A stretch of DNA of 64,000 bases, from NCBI GenBank assembly GCA_028532855.1, contig JAQQAL010000028.1, forward strand, positions 1 through 64,000, read 5' to 3'. Both the position numbers and the translations under genes were made by a program. The notes under the pieces are model-generated. The model ran no database searches. It saw only the letters and a program-made list of their open reading frames with translations, and was not told the origin of the DNA. The number at the start of each line of letters is the position of its first letter. The first letter of the stretch is position 1. This DNA is from Candidatus Thalassospirochaeta sargassi. GTDB lineage: Bacteria > Spirochaetota > Spirochaetia > UBA9216. Positions 58,904 through 64,000 of the stretch are shown piece by piece.

Positions 58904-60043
58904 TTGGAGATTGCACTGACATTAACTGCATTCCTGGCCCCGGCTATTCTGATCGGTCTGAAAACATCCGTCTCGTATCTGGAGAAAATGAGTCCGCTGA
59001 TAGTATGCTACGCACTGGGACTTATCATCGGGAATATCGGCATAGTGCAGGAGCAGCATCTTGCTGTTCTTGATCTGATTTCTACAATTGCCGTAGCTCT
59101 TTCTATCCCGCTGATGCTGTTTTCGGTGAATATCCGCGACTGGTTCAAACTTGCCGGAAAGACCGGCCTGTCAATGGTTCTTGCCATGGTTTCGGTTATC
59201 ATTACATCTGCTGTGTTTTATCTGCTTATTGGACGCGGTATTGAGGAAGGATGGAAGATCCCCGGGCTGCTTGTAGGCCTTTACACCGGGGGAACCCCCA
59301 ATCTTGCAGCTATTAAAACGGCTCTGCAGGTTGAACAGAACCTTTATCTTGCTGTACATACCTCGGATATCCTTCTTGGTGCTGTTTATATTCTATTTGT
59401 GATTACAGTTGCCAGGCGTGTTTTTTCATTAATACTTAAAAAGGCTGATGTCGAACATCTTAAATCAGGCGGGAATGACGGTCATGAAACATCCTATCGT
59501 GGTTTTTTCAACAGAGAATTCCGTTTCCCGCTTATAGCAGCCCTATTTCTGGCTATAGCAATATTTGCCGTTGGCGGTGGATTAAGCTTTATAGTTCCTC
59601 AGAGTATTTCTACGATGATAGTTATTCTGGTGATAACCACTCTGAGTCTAGGAGCCAGCCTTGTCCCTCGAGTGCGGGCCATTCCCAGAACCTTTCAGCT
59701 TGGAGAGTATTTCATCCTCGTATTCTGTTTTGCCGTCGGCGCCATGGGGAATATTTCCAGGCTTATGCAGTCTACTCCGAGAGTTTTTATAATCGTAATG
59801 GCGGTTCTTTTATCAACACTTGTTGTACACGTGCTGCTGTGCAGGGTATTCAGGATTGATCTGGATACAATGCTGATAACCTCAACGGCTGCGATCTGTT
59901 CGCCGCCCTTTGTTGGTGTTGTAGCAGTTGCACTTAAAAACCGCTCGCTGATAGTTCCGGGAATTACTACAGGAATAATCGGCTATGCGCTCGGGAATTA
60001 TCTGGGAATAGCGATTGCCCACCTGATGAAGCTCTTTGCCTGA
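58904..60043 (+). CDS. DUF819-family membrane protein
   Basis: A 379-residue integral membrane protein with about 10-11 hydrophobic segments. GLLVGLYTGGTPNLAAIKTAL (~120-140) and TSTAAICSPPFVGVVAVALKN (~325-345) are the paired family signatures, each half of an inverted repeat. DUF819 proteins resemble sodium-coupled carboxylate/amino-acid transporters; substrate unknown. TTG 58904 is the start, with AAGGAG 5 bases upstream. It is co-transcribed with the SDR gene. Confidence 0.87.
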   Translation: MEIALTLTAFLAPAILIGLKTSVSYLEKMSPLIVCYALGLIIGNIGIVQEQHLAVLDLISTIAVALSIPLMLFSVNIRDWFKLAGKTGLSMVLAMVSVIITSAVFYLLIGRGIEEGWKIPGLLVGLYTGGTPNLAAIKTALQVEQNLYLAVHTSDILLGAVYILFVITVARRVFSLILKKADVEHLKSGGNDGHETSYRGFFNREFRFPLIAALFLAIAIFAVGGGLSFIVPQSISTMIVILVITTLSLGASLVPRVRAIPRTFQLGEYFILVFCFAVGAMGNISRLMQSTPRVFIIVMAVLLSTLVVHVLLCRVFRIDLDTMLITSTAAICSPPFVGVVAVALKNRSLIVPGITTGIIGYALGNYLGIAIAHLMKLFA

Positions 60044-60065
60044 AAAACTGCGGATCCTGCCCGGA

Positions 60066-61301
60066 TTAACCGAGTTTTGCTGCCGTCAGTTTAAAGGCTT
60101 CACGTGCCGTTTCAAGGGTTTTTTCAATATCTTCATCCTTATGTGCGTATGAAATAAACCAGTTGTGGTGCGGGTGCAGATAGATTCCCCTCTTGGTCAT
60201 CTCAGAGCAGAAAACCTGATTGATGTAGAGATCAGGATCATTTTCAAATGTCAAGAATGGAATGGCCGCGGCACCTGTAATTTCGGCTTTGAAGCCTGCA
60301 TCTGCAGCAGCAGATCTTATCCCGTTCTTTAGCATTCCGCCAATCCTGTTTAAATGCTCTATAAGATTTACTTCCTGCATTATTTTCAACGTTATCAGTG
60401 AGGCTGTAAACGGAACGCCGGACATCCAGAATGTTCCTGTAATAAAGAATGAACCGGCCGTACTCTTCAAATTGTCTGTACCCATCAGTACTGAAATAGG
60501 CTGACCGTTTGCAATGGATTTTCCCATTGTTATAAGATCAGGCTCAACACCGAAATATGAATGAGAACCTGCAAGCGATAACCTGAAGTTGCATCTGATA
60601 TCGTCCATAATAAACAGCGCGCCTTCGGCCTTTGTCAGATTCTTTACCCGTTCATAGAAGCCTTCAGCAGGCATAATCTGAGGTCCGAAGGCGGGATGAT
60701 GGTAGGGGGTAAGTATTATTGCCGCAATCTCGCCGCGGTGTTTAGCAAAAAGGCTGCAGAGTTCTTCAAGGTTATTATAGGTAAAACTCAGCACGTCCTT
60801 CCTGTCGTCAAGTTCAGGGAATACGTTAGTAGAACACCAGTTTGCCGCGCCGTGATACGCGCCCCTGGCCATGATAATCTTCTTTTTGCCAGTGTGAACC
60901 CTTGCCATCGAAACTGCAAGGCTGGTGGTATCGGTGCCGTTCTTTGCAAAAACCGCCCAGTCCATTCCGTCTATCTGTTTTGTAAGGGTTTCTGCAAGTT
61001 CGACCATTTCAGGCTGCGGGCCGTTAAGCAGATCTCCCGCCCTCATCGCTTCCGCTGCAGCATTATCTACCTCATCATATCCATAGCCTAAAATCTGTGA
61101 GCCGTATCCACAGAGATAGTCGATGTACTCGTTTCCGTCGGCGTCCCAGAGTCGGCAGCCCTTTCCTTTCTTGAAATAATACGGGTATGAGCCGGGAATC
61201 ACAAACCCCGGTGCCTTTGAACCATAGATGCCGCCGGGGATAACCTCAACAGCTCGTTTAAACAGCTCAACACTGTTGTCAAATTTATATTCTTCAGTCA
61301 T
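60066..61301 (-). CDS. Class III PLP aminotransferase / aminomutase-like enzyme
   Basis: A 411-residue fold-type I enzyme resembling glutamate-1-semialdehyde aminomutase (KAPGFVIPGSYPYYFKKGKGCRLWDADGNEYIDYLCGYGSQILGY). KNGTDTTSLAVSMAR binds PLP phosphate, Asp in FIMDDIRCNFRLS binds PLP nitrogen and Lys in TMGKSIANG is the Schiff-base residue. HemL reads FDEVMTGFR where this has MDDIRCNFR, so it is probably not HemL but a related aminotransferase or aminomutase. It follows the SCP2-like gene by 10 bases on the same strand. Confidence 0.85.
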   Translation of the reverse strand: MTEEYKFDNSVELFKRAVEVIPGGIYGSKAPGFVIPGSYPYYFKKGKGCRLWDADGNEYIDYLCGYGSQILGYGYDEVDNAAAEAMRAGDLLNGPQPEMVELAETLTKQIDGMDWAVFAKNGTDTTSLAVSMARVHTGKKKIIMARGAYHGAANWCSTNVFPELDDRKDVLSFTYNNLEELCSLFAKHRGEIAAIILTPYHHPAFGPQIMPAEGFYERVKNLTKAEGALFIMDDIRCNFRLSLAGSHSYFGVEPDLITMGKSIANGQPISVLMGTDNLKSTAGSFFITGTFWMSGVPFTASLITLKIMQEVNLIEHLNRIGGMLKNGIRSAAADAGFKAEITGAAAIPFLTFENDPDLYINQVFCSEMTKRGIYLHPHHNWFISYAHKDEDIEKTLETAREAFKLTAAKLG

Positions 61302-61311
61302 ATCGTTTGTC

Positions 61312-62103
61312 CTATTTAATTGCCATGTAGAAAGAGAGTCTGTCGAGGATGGGGAACAACCCCTGTATCATGGGTATCCTGCCTCTAATTTTTACATCTG
61401 ATGTACCCAAAGCAACTACAGCATTGATTTTTCCGGTAAAAAGATTATATGCAGTTTCAGGGCTGTTAAATGTCAGGGCTGCGTTAGGTATCGTTTCATC
61501 ACGGCCGGTAAGTACAGTGAAGCTGCCGCCATGCTTTTTTATCCGGGCTTCAAGCTCAGAGCACCCCTCTACATGAAGCGCTATAATCCCATCGGGAATA
61601 CCGGCTACACGGTCTGAAACGTAGGGGTCGTTTTCCGCAACCTCTTTTATTCCCCTGAGCGCTGCGCAGATCAGGAGGCGGGTGATGAATGTGAAATTAT
61701 CTTCCAGGAAGGTCCCTTCAGCGTTCATATAAACCGGAATCCGTGAGGTCAGACTTTTGAAACTGCTTATGATGCCGCCGGCTTTAAAAGTTTTTATAAT
61801 GGGTATCATCCTGCTTTTTCTGCCGCTAAGCAGATTGTTCAGCTGACTGTATGTCGGGAACCGGAATATTACACCGGAGCCGCTGACTGAATTATCAACA
61901 GGACTGATTCTACCGTTCACAACCTTTATCGAACGCTGCATTCCTCCTGCCACACGAAGACCGAGGCTGAATGATTTGTCTGCTATTTCTTCCTGTACTG
62001 CCGAATCTTCTTCTGCCAGAAGCTGAAGAAGCTGGAATGCCGAACCGCTTTTTACATGGGCAAGAACCATCTGTTCTGTCGGTGTTAATTCATCTGATGT
62101 CAC
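61312..62103 (-). CDS. SCP2-like sterol/lipid-carrier-domain protein
   Basis: A 263-residue soluble product. Two SCP2-like parts are visible: ~55-100 (GGMQRSIKVVNGRISP, SGVIFRFPTYSQLNNLLSGRKSRMIPI) and ~180-260 (AALTFNSPETAYNLFTGKINAVVALGTSDVKIRGRIPMIQGLFPILDRLSFYM). SCP2 folds bind lipids or acyl chains in a hydrophobic tunnel. GTG 62103 has GAGGAGG upstream. It heads an operon with the class III PLP enzyme, hinting at a lipid-linked or hydrophobic substrate for that enzyme. Confidence 0.72.
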   Translation of the reverse strand: MTSDELTPTEQMVLAHVKSGSAFQLLQLLAEEDSAVQEEIADKSFSLGLRVAGGMQRSIKVVNGRISPVDNSVSGSGVIFRFPTYSQLNNLLSGRKSRMIPIIKTFKAGGIISSFKSLTSRIPVYMNAEGTFLEDNFTFITRLLICAALRGIKEVAENDPYVSDRVAGIPDGIIALHVEGCSELEARIKKHGGSFTVLTGRDETIPNAALTFNSPETAYNLFTGKINAVVALGTSDVKIRGRIPMIQGLFPILDRLSFYMAIK

Positions 62104-62266
62104 GTCTTCCTCCTCACAGAGGATAGCATATCAGGACTCCGGCTGCAAACGGAAAAAGTAAGTCGGGATGGTTTGCATTCATGATATCTGCAGCAAATTT
62201 TTTTAAGCTTTATTTTTGATATGAAGCTGTGATACTATTTTATATAAAGTTTTGAAGGGGTTAACT

Positions 62267-62710
62267 ATGAAAAAATTTATTACAGCAGGTTTGATTATTG
62301 CGGCAGTGATGCTGATGTTTACAGGATGCAGTCTCGAGTATGGCGATAGCTACCTTGTGATCGATTCTGTAAGCGTTGAGCCGGATCATTCAACACTCAT
62401 AGACGGATATGAATATGACTTTACGGTAAAAGTATCATACAAAAATACGACAATGCAGACAGCTACAGTCGGTGTTTACATAAATAATGGAGTATCGGTT
62501 AATACCTATAAAAACTATGATGAAGAAATCTCAGTAGGCTGGTTTGAAGAAGGAACCGCAACATTTACTTTCACCACTGAAGCTAAAGACTGGGGTTATG
62601 ATGGAGATCTTCAATTGTATGCTGATCTATATGGCCCGCAACCGCTTTTCGGAGATTGGGTTTCTATAGCCTATGACTGGTACACTTTTACTACAGGTTA
62701 TGCCAGATAA
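62267..62710 (+). CDS. Small lipoprotein
   Basis: A 147-residue product. The lipoprotein signal peptide (residues 1-20) ends MFTGC with an excellent lipobox, then a beta-rich domain (ISVGWFEEGTATFTFTTEAKDWGYDGDLQLYADLYG). ATG 62267 has AGGGG 8 bases upstream; TTG 62252 is rejected. It starts a two-gene unit with the PLC-like gene 12 bases downstream, so the two may act together at the cell envelope. Family not recognised. Confidence 0.75.
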   Translation: MKKFITAGLIIAAVMLMFTGCSLEYGDSYLVIDSVSVEPDHSTLIDGYEYDFTVKVSYKNTTMQTATVGVYINNGVSVNTYKNYDEEISVGWFEEGTATFTFTTEAKDWGYDGDLQLYADLYGPQPLFGDWVSIAYDWYTFTTGYAR

Positions 62711-62722
62711 TATCAACGAACT

Positions 62723-63742
62723 ATGAAAAAATTCTTTAGAGCGCTGCTGCTTACCCTGCTGGTTATTGTTCTTATACTTCTTGCGCTTGTGCTTAGTTTG
62801 CGATTCAGCAGAAACGCTGATAAGACTGAACAGGCTGAAAGACTCATCCGGTTCTTAGAGCAGGGGACCGCGGCGGTATCAATCCCTGATGCTCAGCTTG
62901 ATGATGCCCTGCCTGTAAACCACCTGCGATACCTTGCAACCCATAACAGTTATCATCATCAGGCAGGGCCGCTGCAGCTTGCCTTGATAGAACTCTTTAA
63001 ACCGGGCGAGGCTGAAAAGTTCCGGTATTCGCATCTGGATTTTTACAGGCAGCTTGATATTGGGGTGCGCAGTTTTGAGCTGGACTTGAGGTATTACCGA
63101 AACGGTAATTTTGAGAATATCCACATTCCGCTTGTAGACAATCGCGGGCACTCCCCGTCATTCACCGGTGCGCTTGAGGAGCTGAAGCTGTGGTCGGACA
63201 GGCATCCGCAGCATGTGCCTGTAATCATTATGATGCAGACTAAGGATGACTGGATGTTCCTTGACCCGACGCTGAAAAAGTGGGAAGCCGGGGCACTGGT
63301 CTCAATTGATACCCTGATTTCCGGGGCTCTGCAGGACAGGCTTATAACCCCTGATGATATAACAGACGGCTGGCCTATGCTGGGAGATTCCCGGGGTAAG
63401 TTTATTTTTGTCTTTCATGAAAGTGAGCAGGAATGCTTCAATGATGCTTACTCAGGTCACGAGGGCCGTGTTAGTTTTTTCATGGATGAGTCTGATTCAG
63501 ATGAAACGGGTTTTGTTCTTAGAAATGACCCTAACGCTGAAGATATTGCTGAGCTCATACAGAATGGTTTCATTGTGCGGACAAGGGCTGATGCTGGGCT
63601 TGATTATTCAGCGGAACAGCGCCGCAAAGCTATTTCATCCGGGGCACAGATTGTCTCAACCGACTACCCCCTGGGCTATTCTTCTAATCCGGGCGAATAC
63701 AGCCTGGGTTGGAGCGAGCTTATCAGCAGGTATATTTACTAG
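62723..63742 (+). CDS. Secreted calcium-dependent PI-PLC-type phospholipase
   Basis: A 339-residue product with an N-terminal membrane/signal segment (~5-27). The TIM-barrel phosphodiesterase core shows catalytic His in LATHNSYHH (~75), metal residues in GVRSFELDLRYY (~114) and the second His in NIHIPLVDNRGHSP (~130), followed by VIIMMQTKDDW. It matches the Ca2+-dependent phosphoinositide-phospholipase-C1 family, which cleaves glycerophospholipid head groups. It is outside the cytoplasm. Its stop shares a CTAG with the convergent DUF4404 gene. Confidence 0.88.
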   Translation: MKKFFRALLLTLLVIVLILLALVLSLRFSRNADKTEQAERLIRFLEQGTAAVSIPDAQLDDALPVNHLRYLATHNSYHHQAGPLQLALIELFKPGEAEKFRYSHLDFYRQLDIGVRSFELDLRYYRNGNFENIHIPLVDNRGHSPSFTGALEELKLWSDRHPQHVPVIIMMQTKDDWMFLDPTLKKWEAGALVSIDTLISGALQDRLITPDDITDGWPMLGDSRGKFIFVFHESEQECFNDAYSGHEGRVSFFMDESDSDETGFVLRNDPNAEDIAELIQNGFIVRTRADAGLDYSAEQRRKAISSGAQIVSTDYPLGYSSNPGEYSLGWSELISRYIY

Positions 63743-63999
63743 ATCCCCATATCGCTGAGAAGTGTGGCTATGCGGTTGAGCAGGGCTGTTATACTCGGGT
63801 GCTCTACTTCAAAGTGATCAACATTGCTTTGTATGCCTTCAAGCAGGTCACTGTCTATTTCGTTGTCGTCGGCAGTGCTGACTTCAATCTCGTCTGCGAG
63901 AGCCATCAGCCTCTCGACTGATTCGGGGGCTTCAAACTCAAGATCTTCAATCTCGGTTCTGAGTTCTTTAAGATGTTTTTCAAGTTTTTCCCTGTCCAT
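63739..63999 (-). CDS. DUF4404-family protein
   Basis: An 86-residue product with an N-terminal coiled coil (MDREKLEKHLKELRTEIEDLEFE) and the family-type C-terminus HFEVEHPSITALLNRIATLLSDMGI. DUF4404 proteins are small cytoplasmic proteins of unknown role. The ATG is at 63999, one base from the window edge, so its upstream signals cannot be judged. It is convergent with the phospholipase gene, sharing the CTAG at the two stops. Confidence 0.83.
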   Translation of the reverse strand: MDREKLEKHLKELRTEIEDLEFEAPESVERLMALADEIEVSTADDNEIDSDLLEGIQSNVDHFEVEHPSITALLNRIATLLSDMGI

Positions 64000-64000
64000 A

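Noticed and set aside
60066-61301. Assignment as hemL
   Set aside because: The PLP-site loop differs from HemL and the operon partner is an SCP2-like protein, so only a family-level name is safe.
1-64000. CRISPR arrays, rRNA genes, tRNA genes and insertion-sequence transposases
   Set aside because: No regularly spaced repeats, tRNA-like cloverleafs, rRNA segments or transposase motifs were recognised by eye; a covariance-model scan would be needed to exclude tRNAs fully.

Overview
The window is a stretch of bacterial chromosome with two compositional halves. Bases 1 to about 12,910 are AT-rich and carry phage genes and phage-defence genes. Bases from about 12,920 to 64,000 are GC-richer chromosomal housekeeping, transport and signalling genes. 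The host is most likely a free-living anaerobic spirochaete of the Spirochaeta/Treponema kind. This is inferred from secreted-protein signal peptides ending in FAGGQQE-type sequences, many two-component, SpoIIE, cache-chemoreceptor and cNMP/STAS regulators, and an indolepyruvate ferredoxin oxidoreductase. No rRNA or tRNA gene was found to settle the taxonomy.

Region 1 (1-12,910) is the right end of a prophage or phage-derived island. Its structural genes are a tail tip/fibre protein that looks cut at its 5' end, a His-rich collar-type fibre, a small coiled-coil protein and a holin-like protein. Next comes a large accessory module: a single-chain restriction-modification enzyme (5105-8227, minus), a cassette of four small unknown genes bounded by terminators, a coiled-coil PD-(D/E)xK nuclease (9500), a small unknown gene with its own promoter (10420-10725), and a two-gene pair of a PLD-type nuclease with zinc ribbons and an ApeA-like HEPN protein (10835-12863). 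The element ends inside recQ. The chromosomal recQ reading frame (minus strand) runs normally from 13944 to the conserved AFGMG motif and then passes into element DNA and stops, so helicase motif VI and the C-terminal domains are lost. No integrase or endolysin lies in the window; both would be expected left of base 1.

Region 2 (14,000-25,000) holds a cNMP/STAS protein, a cache chemoreceptor and a lipoprotein. It also has an ArsR-controlled redox-thiol protein and ArsP-like permease with twin operators, a diguanylate cyclase, and a heterodimeric ABC exporter with one degenerate ATP site. Region 3 (24,900-33,500) carries a polar amino-acid ABC importer in one operon with a GNAT acetyltransferase and an unknown protein, then a CsgG/FlgO-like lipid-side protein, a UDPGP-family nucleotidyltransferase, a parvulin foldase and a thioredoxin. 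Region 4 (33,500-40,000) has a SpoIIE-type partner-switch pair, a metallophosphoesterase, leuCD and its XRE-cupin regulator.

Region 5 (40,000-47,700) is an RND efflux operon (TolC-like, adaptor, pump, PII-like protein) divergent from a NarL-type sensor/regulator pair. Region 6 (47,700-58,000) looks like an amino-acid fermentation neighbourhood: a PLP aminotransferase, IorA lacking its ferredoxin domain, IorB, an arylacetate-CoA-ligase-type enzyme, a GntR/FadR regulator and an ADP-forming acyl-CoA synthetase, with a radical-SAM DNA-repair-type protein divergent from the last. Region 7 (58,000-64,000) holds an SDR, a DUF819 permease, a class III PLP enzyme with an SCP2-like partner, a lipoprotein, a Ca-dependent PI-PLC-type phospholipase and a DUF4404 protein.

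One theme across the chromosomal part is that several promoters put a -10 box only 6-8 bases before the start codon, suggesting leaderless mRNAs. All functional statements come from reading motifs; no database search was possible.
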